Below are positions 35,043 to 42,930 of a DNA stretch of 64,000 bases, in pieces. The first letter of the stretch is position 1. Each line of letters starts with the position of its first letter. The notes under the pieces are model-generated. The model saw only the letters and a program-made list of their open reading frames with translations. It was not told the DNA's origin and ran no database searches. The DNA is from Ensifer sp. BR816 (GTDB taxonomy: Bacteria; Pseudomonadota; Alphaproteobacteria; Rhizobiales; Rhizobiaceae): NCBI RefSeq assembly GCF_000378985.1, contig NZ_KB905370.1, forward strand, positions 124,001 to 188,000, read 5' to 3'. Both the position numbers and the translations under genes were made by a program.

Positions 35043-36533
35043 ATGACCATCATCACCAAAGCCGCCTGCGTCGGCGGCGGCGTCATCGGCGGGGCCTGGG
35101 CGGCGCGTTTCGCGCTCGCCGGCATCGACGTCAACATTTTCGATCCGCATCCGGAAGCCGAGCGCATCATCGGCGAGGTCATGGCCAATGCAGAGCGCGC
35201 CTATGGCATGCTGACCATGGCGCCGCTGCCGCCGCGCGGCAAACTCACCTTCTGCAAGAGCATTGAGGAAGCCGTCCACGACGTTGACTGGATTCAGGAA
35301 AGCGTTCCGGAACGATTGCCGCTGAAGCGCGGCGTCATCACCGAGATCGATGCGGTGGCCCGGCCCGACGCGCTCATCGGCTCCTCGACATCGGGACTGC
35401 TGCCGTCCGACCTCCAGGCCGAGATGAAGTATCCCGAGCGCATGTTCGTGGCCCATCCCTATAACCCGGTCTACCTCCTGCCACTAGTCGAGCTCGTCGG
35501 TGGCAAAAAGACATCGCCCGAGACGATTAGGCGCGCCGAGGAAGCGGTCGCCGAGATCGGCATGAAGGGCGTCGTCATCGCCAAGGAAATCGAGGCCTTC
35601 GTCGGCGACCGCCTGCTCGAAGCGCTCTGGCGCGAGGCACTCTGGCTGATCCAGGACGACATCTGCGATACCCAGACGCTCGACGATGTCATGCGCTACT
35701 CCTTCGGCATGCGCTGGGCGCAGATGGGCCTCTTCGAGACCTATCGCATCGCCGGCGGCGAAGCCGGCATGCGCCACTTCCTCGCCCAGTTCGGGCCCTG
35801 CCTCAAATGGCCCTGGACGAAGTTCACCGATGTCGTCGATCTCAACGACGCCCTCGTCGAGAAGATCGGCGCCCAGTCGGACGCCCAAGCCGCCGGCCGC
35901 TCGATCCGCGAGCTCGAACGCATCCGTGACGAAAACCTCGTCGGCATCATGCAAGCACTGAAAGCCGGCAATGGCGGTGAAGGCTGGGGTGCCGGCAAGC
36001 TGCTCGCTGACTTTGAGAAGCGCCTCTGGGCAAAGGGCGGCAATCAATCGAAGTCCTATGACGCCTCCGGCCCGCTGCGCCTTATTGAAACCAAGGTCAA
36101 CGCCGCCTGGGTCGACTATAACGGCCACATGACCGAGCACCGCTATCTGCAGCTCTTCGGCGATACATCGGATGCGCTGCTGCGATTGATCGGCGTCGAC
36201 TTCGCCTATGTCGAGGCCGGCCACAGCTACTACACGGTGGAGACCCATATCCGCCATCTCGGCGAGGCCAGGCTCGGCCAGGCGCTCTATACGACCCTGC
36301 AAATTCTCGCCTCCGACGAAAAGCGCATCCAGTTCTTCACGAGGATCCACGACACCGCGTCGGGCGACGTGATCGCGACGGCCGAGCAGATGATGCTTCA
36401 TGTCGACGCCAGGGCCGGCAAGTCCGTACCTGCGCCGACCGAGGTGCTGGCAAAGCTGAAGCCGATCGCGGAAGGGCATGCGAAGCTTGAGGTGCCGGAG
36501 GGCGCGGGCCGGCATGTGGGGCAGAGGCGGTGA
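35043..36533 (+). CDS. lcdH: L-carnitine dehydrogenase fused to a hot-dog thioesterase (betainyl-CoA hydrolase)
   Basis: 496 aa. The N-terminal 3-hydroxyacyl-CoA-dehydrogenase-like half (about 1-320) has the NAD fold CVGGGVIGGAWAARFALAG and HPYNPVYLLPLVELVGG. The C-terminal half (from about 345) is a 4HBT-type hot-dog domain (VNAAWVDYNGHMTEHRYLQ, with the Asp and His typical of this fold). The N-half oxidises L-carnitine to 3-dehydrocarnitine. Work on S. meliloti carnitine metabolism assigns the fused thioesterase to hydrolysis of betainyl-CoA to glycine betaine. The start at 35043 follows GGAGAGGCA; the open frame upstream is repeat sequence. Confidence 0.9.
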   Translation: MTIITKAACVGGGVIGGAWAARFALAGIDVNIFDPHPEAERIIGEVMANAERAYGMLTMAPLPPRGKLTFCKSIEEAVHDVDWIQESVPERLPLKRGVITEIDAVARPDALIGSSTSGLLPSDLQAEMKYPERMFVAHPYNPVYLLPLVELVGGKKTSPETIRRAEEAVAEIGMKGVVIAKEIEAFVGDRLLEALWREALWLIQDDICDTQTLDDVMRYSFGMRWAQMGLFETYRIAGGEAGMRHFLAQFGPCLKWPWTKFTDVVDLNDALVEKIGAQSDAQAAGRSIRELERIRDENLVGIMQALKAGNGGEGWGAGKLLADFEKRLWAKGGNQSKSYDASGPLRLIETKVNAAWVDYNGHMTEHRYLQLFGDTSDALLRLIGVDFAYVEAGHSYYTVETHIRHLGEARLGQALYTTLQILASDEKRIQFFTRIHDTASGDVIATAEQMMLHVDARAGKSVPAPTEVLAKLKPIAEGHAKLEVPEGAGRHVGQRR

Positions 36534-36556
36534 GAATCCATGCGGATTGGGGGACT

Positions 36557-36688
36557 GCCCCTCATCCCGCTGCCGCGACCTTCTCCCCGTTCTGACGGGG
36601 AGAAGGGAGATGCCGCAACCGCTCGCTTTTCGCTGGCGGGGGAGGCTCGTAGCCAAAGTCCCTCTCCCCGAGCGCGGGGAGAGGGTTA
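36557..36688. repeat. RIME-like repeat with two hairpins
   Basis: Perfect stems CCTTCTCCCCG / CGGGGAGAAGG and CCCTCTCCCCG / CGGGGAGAGGG, joined by a segment containing GCGGGGGAGGCTCG. Same family as 48607-48745. It lies between the dehydrogenase and acyl-CoA dehydrogenase genes. Confidence 0.85.
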
Positions 36689-36799
36689 GTCCTCGGGTTA
36701 AACCCGAGGAGAGGGGCAAAGCCACACCCGGCAAGCCTGCGGATCGATGGGGAGATCGGTCCGGAAATGGCGAAAGCGAAAAAAGTACGAGGGAGAACG

Positions 36800-37960
36800 A
36801 TGAATTTCGCACTGACCGAAGAACAGCAGATGATCGTCGACACGGTCCGCGGCTTCGTCGAGACCGAGATCTATCCGCACGAGAACGAGGTCGAACGCAC
36901 CGGCACCGTTCCGCGCGAGCTCGGCCAGGAGATCGCCCGCAAATGCAAGGAGCTCGGCTTCTTCGCCTGCAATTTTCCCGAAGAGGTCGGCGGCGCCGGG
37001 CTTGACCATCTCACCTTCACGCTCGTCGAGCGCGAACTCGGCCGCGGCTCGATGGGCCTTACCGTCTACTTCGGCCGCCCTTCCGGCATCCTGATGGCCT
37101 GCAATGACGAGCAGCGCGAGCGCTACCTGCTGCCGGCGGTGCACGGCGACAAGTTCGACGCGCTTGCGATGACCGAGCCGGATGCCGGCTCGGATGTGCG
37201 CGGCATGAAATGCTTCGCCCGGCAGGACGGCGACGACTGGATCGTCAACGGCACCAAGCACTTCATCAGCCATGCCGATATCGCCGATTTCGTCATCGTC
37301 TTCATCGCCACCGGCGAGGAGCAAACGCCGCGCGGACCGAAGAAGAAGATCACCTGCTTCCTCGTTGATCGCGGCACGCCCGGTTTCGAGATCCGCGACG
37401 GCTACAACTCCGTTTCGCATCGCGGCTACAAGAACTGCATCCTGACCTTCGACGACTGCCGACTGCCCTCCGCGCAGATCCTCGGCGAGGTCCACAAGGG
37501 CTTCGACATCGCCAATGACTGGCTCTATGCGACCCGGCTGACGGTCGCCGCCACCTCCGTCGGGCGGGCGCGCCGCGCTTTCGACTACGCCCTCTCCTAT
37601 GCCGCCGAGCGCAAGCAGTTCGGCAAGCCGATCGGTGCCAACCAGGGCGTCTCCTTCAAGCTCGCCGACATGATTACCGAGATCGATGCCGCCGACCTCC
37701 TGACGCTGTCGGCCGCGTGGAGGCTCGACCAGGGCCTGCCGTCGAACCGCGAGATCGCCTCGGCAAAGGTCTATGCCACGGAAATGCTCGCCCGCGTCAC
37801 CGACGAGGCGATCCAGATCTATGGCGGCATGGGCCTGATGGACGACCTGCCGCTCGCCCGCTTCTGGCGCGACGCCCGCGTCGAGCGCATCTGGGACGGC
37901 ACCTCGGAAATCCAGCGGCACATCATCAGCCGCGATCTGCTGCGGCCGCTGGGGGCTTGA
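36800..37960 (+). CDS. Acyl-CoA dehydrogenase, probable gamma-butyrobetainyl-CoA dehydrogenase
   Basis: 386-aa flavoprotein with the three acyl-CoA dehydrogenase domains. The N-terminal helical part begins MNFALTEEQQMIVDTVRGFV; AMTEPDAGSD is the beta-domain FAD contact; YGGMGLMDDLPLARFWRDAR is C-terminal. At the catalytic-base position the sequence is RIWDGTSEI, so Asp replaces the Glu of IYEGTxxI. Its place between the carnitine dehydrogenase and the ligase suggests it oxidises gamma-butyrobetainyl-CoA to crotonobetainyl-CoA; this is inference. The ATG at 36800 follows GAGGGAGAACG. Confidence 0.85.
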   Translation: MNFALTEEQQMIVDTVRGFVETEIYPHENEVERTGTVPRELGQEIARKCKELGFFACNFPEEVGGAGLDHLTFTLVERELGRGSMGLTVYFGRPSGILMACNDEQRERYLLPAVHGDKFDALAMTEPDAGSDVRGMKCFARQDGDDWIVNGTKHFISHADIADFVIVFIATGEEQTPRGPKKKITCFLVDRGTPGFEIRDGYNSVSHRGYKNCILTFDDCRLPSAQILGEVHKGFDIANDWLYATRLTVAATSVGRARRAFDYALSYAAERKQFGKPIGANQGVSFKLADMITEIDAADLLTLSAAWRLDQGLPSNREIASAKVYATEMLARVTDEAIQIYGGMGLMDDLPLARFWRDARVERIWDGTSEIQRHIISRDLLRPLGA

Positions 37961-37984
37961 GGGATGGCCGACTTTCCGCAAGTC

Positions 37985-38211
37985 ACCCCCCTCTGCCCTG
38001 CCGGGCATCTCCCCCACAAGGGGGGAGATCGGCAAGACGCGACCTCCCCGTTCATCGATCGGCCGGCCACTCCTGCCGTCCGCCACGTCATTCCCGCAAT
38101 CCATCAGCCAATGGAAACTCTCCACTCTTCAACGGTCACTGACTGGCAAGGACAGCGCCCGGTCCAATCTCCCCCCTTGTGGGGGAGATGCCCGGCAGGG
38201 CAGAGGGGGGT
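37985..38211. repeat. 227-bp element with 45-bp perfect inverted ends
   Basis: 37985-38029 and 38167-38211 are exact reverse complements over 45 bp (core ATCTCCCCCCTTGTGGGGGA). The 137-bp interior encodes no gene. This resembles a MITE or a mosaic of two RIME units. It lies between the acyl-CoA dehydrogenase and acyl-CoA ligase genes. Confidence 0.9.
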
Positions 38212-38256
38212 ACTGCGCGGATTGCGCACCCTTGATGCATTCTACGAGGGTGCCGC

Positions 38257-40320
38257 ATGACCACCCCTCCCCGCTCCCTCGACCGCCTCATCCGCCCGCA
38301 ATCCATCGCCGTCTTCGGCGGCAGGGAGGCGCGGCGCGTCATCGAACAATGCGACAGGATGGGCTTTGCCGGCCAAATCTGGCCGGTGCATCCGCGCGAG
38401 GAGGAAATTCTCGGCCGCCGCTGCTACCGCTCCGTCGCAGACCTCCCGGAGGCGCCGGATGCCTCGTTTGTCGGCGTCAATCGGGCGCTGACGATCGAGA
38501 TCATCCGCGATCTCGCGGCACGAGGCGCCGGCGGCGCCGTCTGCTACGCCTCCGGTTTCCGTGAGGCGGCGAGCGAACTTGCCGATGGCAACGACCTGCA
38601 GGAGGCGCTGGTCGCGGCGGCCGGCGACATGCCGATCGTTGGCCCCAATTGCTACGGCTTCATCAACATGCTGGATGGCGCCCTGCTCTGGCCGGATCAG
38701 CACGGCATGCTTCGCGTCGAGCGCGGCGTCGCGATCCTCACGCAATCCTCGAACATCGCCTGCAACATCTCCATGCAGAAGCGCGGGCTGCCGCTCGCCT
38801 ATGTGATGACCGCCGGCAACCAGGCGCAGACCGGCCTTTCCGACATCGCCTGTGCCGTGCTCGAGGATCCGCGCGTCACCGCCGTGGGGCTCCATATCGA
38901 AGGCTTCGACAGCATCGAGGCCCTCGAACGGCTCGCAGCCCGCGCCCGCGAACTCCGCAAGCCGGTCGTGACGCTCAAGGTCGGCAAGTCGGAGGCCGCA
39001 CAGCTTGCGACCGTTTCCCACACGGCGTCGCTGGCAGGCAACGACCGCGTCTCTTCCGCCCTGCTAGCCCGCCTCGGCATCGGCCGTGTGGACACCCTGC
39101 CGGAACTGCTCGAAACCCTGAAGCTCTTTCATCTCCACGGTCCGCTTGCGAGCGCCGACATCTCGTCGATGAGCTGTTCGGGCGGCGAGGCATCGCTGAT
39201 GGCGGATGCCGGCGTCCGGCGCAACGTCCACTTCCGAGCGCTCAGGGAAGAGCAGCGCCGGCCGCTGAGGGAAAGTCTCGGCGAGATGGTGACGATCGCC
39301 AATCCGCTCGACTACCACACCTTCGTGTGGGGCAATCGCGAGAAGCAGACCGCCGCCTTCACCGCCATGATGCGGGGCGGATACGCGCTGAACCTGATCG
39401 TTCTCGATTTTCCCCGCCTCGACCGCTGCATCGCCGAAGATTGGGAGACGACCTGCAAGGCGGTCATCGATTCCGCCGACGCGACTGGCGCCGTTGCGGG
39501 CATCGTCGCCAGCCTCGGCGAAAACATGCCGGAAGAAACCGCTCACTCCCTGATGGCGGCCGGCGTCGTTCCCTTTTTCGGCATCGACGAGGCACTTGCC
39601 GCGGCCGAAACGGCCGCCGCAATCGGCGCCGCATGGGCAGAACCCGCGCTGCCGCCCCTCATCAAAGCCCGTGCGGCCGGGGGAGACGTGATCACCTTGA
39701 CGGAGGTCGAAGCAAAGGCAGAGCTTTGGCAAGCTGACATCGCTGTCCCGGACGGCAAGACTGCTGCGACGCCGGAGGAGGCCGCAAGCGCTGCACAAAG
39801 CCTTGGCTTCCCGGTCGTCCTCAAGGGCCTGGGCGTCGCCCACAAGACCGAAGCCGGGGCCGTCAGGCTCAATCTCGCAAACCGGGAAGAGGTCGTCGCC
39901 GCCGCGGAAGCGATGACCTCCGTCGCCTCCGGCTATCTGGTGGAGAAAATGATTGCCAAGCCGGTCGCCGAGATCATCATCGGCGCGATGCGCGATCCGG
40001 TGGCCGGTCCGGTGCTGACCATCGGCGCCGGCGGCATTCTCGTGGAATTGCTCCATGATTCAGCCCTCCTGACGCTACCCGCCACCGAAGAGATGATCAA
40101 AGCAGCGATCGACGGCCTGAAGGTCAAGAAACTGCTCGACGGCTACCGCGGCGGCCCGAAGGGCGATGTCGCGGCCTTGACGAGGACTGTCGCAGCCGCG
40201 GCATCCTATGTCGTTGCAAACGCTTCCAAACTCGAAGAACTCGATATCAATCCTATTATGGTATTGCCGGATGGCCATGGAGTTGTCGCCGCCGATGCCT
40301 TGATCCGCCGGAGGAAATGA
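38257..40320 (+). CDS. NDP-forming acyl-CoA ligase (acetate-CoA ligase family)
   Basis: 687-aa fused alpha-beta subunit enzyme. CoA-binding Rossmann (about 10-130, SIAVFGGREARRVIEQCDRM); succinyl-CoA-ligase-like domain (about 145-290) with the phospho-His in ATVSHTASLAG (His255); C-terminal ATP-grasp (about 475-687, GFPVVLKGLGVAHKTEAGAV). It makes an acyl-CoA from acid, CoA and ATP with ADP as product. In this cluster the acid is probably gamma-butyrobetaine or carnitine, where other bacteria use the AMP-forming CaiC. The stop overlaps the next start (ATGA). Confidence 0.85.
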   Translation: MTTPPRSLDRLIRPQSIAVFGGREARRVIEQCDRMGFAGQIWPVHPREEEILGRRCYRSVADLPEAPDASFVGVNRALTIEIIRDLAARGAGGAVCYASGFREAASELADGNDLQEALVAAAGDMPIVGPNCYGFINMLDGALLWPDQHGMLRVERGVAILTQSSNIACNISMQKRGLPLAYVMTAGNQAQTGLSDIACAVLEDPRVTAVGLHIEGFDSIEALERLAARARELRKPVVTLKVGKSEAAQLATVSHTASLAGNDRVSSALLARLGIGRVDTLPELLETLKLFHLHGPLASADISSMSCSGGEASLMADAGVRRNVHFRALREEQRRPLRESLGEMVTIANPLDYHTFVWGNREKQTAAFTAMMRGGYALNLIVLDFPRLDRCIAEDWETTCKAVIDSADATGAVAGIVASLGENMPEETAHSLMAAGVVPFFGIDEALAAAETAAAIGAAWAEPALPPLIKARAAGGDVITLTEVEAKAELWQADIAVPDGKTAATPEEAASAAQSLGFPVVLKGLGVAHKTEAGAVRLNLANREEVVAAAEAMTSVASGYLVEKMIAKPVAEIIIGAMRDPVAGPVLTIGAGGILVELLHDSALLTLPATEEMIKAAIDGLKVKKLLDGYRGGPKGDVAALTRTVAAAASYVVANASKLEELDINPIMVLPDGHGVVAADALIRRRK

Positions 40321-41108
40321 TGCCTATCACCGGACCGATCCTCACCCGCCGCGAAGGTGGCATCCTCGAAGTCACGATCGATCGGCCGAAGGCGAACGCC
40401 ATAGACCTGAAGACCAGCCGGCTGATGGGTGAGATCTTCCGCGATTTTCGCGACGATCCGGCGCTCCGGGTGGCGATCGTCACCGGCGCCGGCGAAAAAT
40501 TCTTCTGTCCCGGTTGGGATCTGAAAGCTGCGGCAGACGGCGACCCCGTCGATGGTGACTATGGTGTCGGCGGCTTCGGCGGCATGCAGGAGCTTCGCGA
40601 CCTCAACAAGCCGATCATTGCCGCCGTCAACGGCATTTGCTGCGGCGGGGGACTGGAGATTGCCCTTTCGACCGACCTCATCCTCGCCGCCGAACACGCG
40701 ACCTTTGCGCTGCCGGAAATCCGGTCGGGTACGGTTGCCGACGCCGCCTCGATCAAGCTGCCGAAACGTATCCCCTACCATATCGCCATGGACATGCTCC
40801 TGACCGGCCGTTGGCTCGAGGCCGCGGAGGCGCATCGCTGGGGTTTCGTCAACGAGATCCTGCCTGCAGGGCGGCTGATGGAGCGTGCCTGGGAACTTGC
40901 GCGTCTTCTCGAAAGCGGCCCGCCGCTCGTCTATGCGGCCATCAAGGAGGTCGTGCGCGAAGCCGAAGGCCGCGACTTCCAGACGACCATGAACAAGATC
41001 ACCCGTCGGCAGTTCAAAACGGTCGACCTGCTCTATTCGAGCGAGGACCAGATCGAGGGTGCACGCGCGTTCTCGGAGAAGCGCGACCCGGTCTGGAAAG
41101 GGAAATGA
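40317..41108 (+). CDS. caiD: Enoyl-CoA hydratase/isomerase family, CaiD-like carnitinyl-CoA dehydratase
   Basis: 263-aa crotonase. The oxyanion-hole region reads VTGAGEKFFCPGWDLKAAADG, then NGICCGGGLEIALSTDLILAAEHATFALPEI. The C-terminus FSEKRDPVWKGK closely matches the ending of E. coli CaiD. It would hydrate crotonobetainyl-CoA to L-carnitinyl-CoA. The gene is coupled to the ligase; the ATG at 40320 has better spacing from GGAGG than the one at 40317, adding or removing one Met. The last gene of the carnitine operon. Confidence 0.83.
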   Translation: MMPITGPILTRREGGILEVTIDRPKANAIDLKTSRLMGEIFRDFRDDPALRVAIVTGAGEKFFCPGWDLKAAADGDPVDGDYGVGGFGGMQELRDLNKPIIAAVNGICCGGGLEIALSTDLILAAEHATFALPEIRSGTVADAASIKLPKRIPYHIAMDMLLTGRWLEAAEAHRWGFVNEILPAGRLMERAWELARLLESGPPLVYAAIKEVVREAEGRDFQTTMNKITRRQFKTVDLLYSSEDQIEGARAFSEKRDPVWKGK

Positions 41109-41116
41109 ATGACCGC

Positions 41117-41139
41117 CCATAAGAACTGCTTATGGAAAG
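41117..41139. promoter_or_regulatory. Inverted repeat CCATAAG-N5-CTTATGG before the Dpp-type importer
   Basis: Perfect 7-bp dyad at 41117-41135, and CTTATGGAAAG (41129-41139) is identical to part of the site before BKACE. It begins nine bases past the caiD-like stop. I infer shared control by the GlxA-type regulator. Confidence 0.5.
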
Positions 41140-41338
41140 TGACGACAATTTAGGACGTTACAAGTTTCGACCGAGCGGATAGCCTTATGGCTGAAGCCTG
41201 TGACGCCCCGGGACAGGAGGGAGAACGAAGGAAAGATCCAAATCGGTACAAGTGCCTTGGGCCATCCCAGGATGGCGATACGCAGTCTCTACCAACCACA
41301 ATGAACGGCGAATGCCGGCAACGAAAGGGAACAGGGGA

Positions 41339-42928
41339 ATGAGCGATTACAAGGACTATCTGACACGACAGGTCATGCTGGGCAAAATGAACCGCCGCGA
41401 GTTTCTCGGACGAGCGGCCGCCTTCGGAATTGCCGCATCGACCGCAAATACGCTTTTTGCGGTAAACGCCGCGGCGCAGGAGCCGAAGCGCGGCGGCCAC
41501 CTCAAGCTCGGCCTCGAGGGCGCAGCGGCAACCGACTCGAAAGACCCAGCGAAAGCGCTTTCACAATTCCTGTTCGTCGTGGTTCGCAACTGGGGCGACC
41601 TGCTCGTCGAAAGTCACCCGACGACCGGCGCACCGGTGCCGGCGCTCGCCGAGTCCTGGGAGCCCTCCGCCGACGCGGCCACCTGGAGCTTCACGATCCG
41701 GAAGGGCGTCAAGTTCCACGACGGCAAGGAACTGACGGTAGAAGACGTCGTCAAGACCCTGCAGCGCCACACCGACGACAAGTCGGAGTCGGGCGCGCTA
41801 GGCGTGATGAAATCGATCACGGAAATCAAGGCGGATGGCGGCAAGCTTGTGCTGAAGCTGACTGAGGGCAATGCCGACCTGCCGCTGCTGTTGTCGGATT
41901 ACCATCTCGTCATCCAGCCGAACGGCGGCATGGACAATCCCGATGCGATGATCGGCACCGGCCCCTACAAGGTCGCGAGCTTCGAGCCGGGCGTGCGCGC
42001 CACCTTCGAAAGGAACCAGGACGACTGGCGCACGGATCGTGGTTATGTCGATACGGTCGAACTGATCGCCATGAACGATGCAACGGCACGCATCGCGGCG
42101 CTTTCCTCCGGTCAGGTGCACTTCATCAACCGCGTCGATCCAAAGACGGTCAGCCTCCTGAAGCGCGCCCCGACTGTCGAGATCCTGAATACGTCCGGCC
42201 GCGGCCACTACGTCTTCATCATGCATTGCAACACCGCGCCGTTCGACAACAACGACCTTCGCATGGCGCTGAAGCTGGCGATGGACCGCGAGACCATGGT
42301 CCAGCGCATCCTCGGCGGTTACGGCAAGATCGGCAACGACTTCCCGATCAACGACACCTATGCCCTCTTCCCGGAAGGCATCGAGCAGCGTGTCTATGAT
42401 CCCGACAAGGCTGCCTTCCACTACAAGAAATCCGGGCACAGCGGTCCGGTGCTGCTGCGCACCTCCGACGTCGCCTTCCCGGGCGCGGTCGACGCGGCCG
42501 TCCTCTATCAGGAGAGCGCCAAGAAGGCCGGCATCGAGATCGAGGTCAAGCGCGAGCCCGGCGACGGCTATTGGACCAATGTCTGGAACGCTCAGCCGTT
42601 CTGCACCTCCTACTGGGGCGGTCGTCCGACGCAGGACCAGATGTATTCGACCGCTTATCTCTCAAACGCCGACTGGAACGACACCCGCTTCCAGCGTGAG
42701 GACTTCGATAAGCTCCTGCTCGAAGCTCGTTCCGAACTCGACGAGGCCAAGCGCAAGGAGATGTACCGCACCCTGGCGATGATGGTGCGCGACGAAGGTG
42801 GCGTGATCCTGCCGATGTTCAACGATTTCGTGAACGCGTCGACCAAACAGGTGAAGGGCTACGTGCACGACATCGGCAACGACATGTCGAACGGCTATGT
42901 CGCAACCCGGGTCTGGCTGGACGCCTGA
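41339..42928 (+). CDS. Dipeptide/oligopeptide-type ABC transporter substrate-binding protein
   Basis: 529-aa SBP family 5 protein. A Tat-like signal with NRREFLG is followed by a hydrophobic stretch ending AAAQEPKRGGHLKLG. The mature part has the family pattern PALAESWEPSADAATWSFTIRKGVKFHDGKELTVEDV and IGTGPYKVASFEPGVRATFERN. The ATG at 41339 follows CAGGGGA. First gene of a five-gene set with two permeases, a fused ATPase and a CocE-type hydrolase. The ligand could be peptides or quaternary-amine esters; context favours the latter but does not prove it. Confidence 0.92.
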   Translation: MSDYKDYLTRQVMLGKMNRREFLGRAAAFGIAASTANTLFAVNAAAQEPKRGGHLKLGLEGAAATDSKDPAKALSQFLFVVVRNWGDLLVESHPTTGAPVPALAESWEPSADAATWSFTIRKGVKFHDGKELTVEDVVKTLQRHTDDKSESGALGVMKSITEIKADGGKLVLKLTEGNADLPLLLSDYHLVIQPNGGMDNPDAMIGTGPYKVASFEPGVRATFERNQDDWRTDRGYVDTVELIAMNDATARIAALSSGQVHFINRVDPKTVSLLKRAPTVEILNTSGRGHYVFIMHCNTAPFDNNDLRMALKLAMDRETMVQRILGGYGKIGNDFPINDTYALFPEGIEQRVYDPDKAAFHYKKSGHSGPVLLRTSDVAFPGAVDAAVLYQESAKKAGIEIEVKREPGDGYWTNVWNAQPFCTSYWGGRPTQDQMYSTAYLSNADWNDTRFQREDFDKLLLEARSELDEAKRKEMYRTLAMMVRDEGGVILPMFNDFVNASTKQVKGYVHDIGNDMSNGYVATRVWLDA

Positions 42929-42930
42929 CG

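Noticed and set aside
33293-35188. 631-aa open frame on the minus strand
   Set aside because: Runs through the regulator, BKACE and a repeat on the wrong strand or frame; no domain.
36698-38125. 475-aa open frame on the minus strand
   Set aside because: Antisense to the acyl-CoA dehydrogenase and its flanking repeats.
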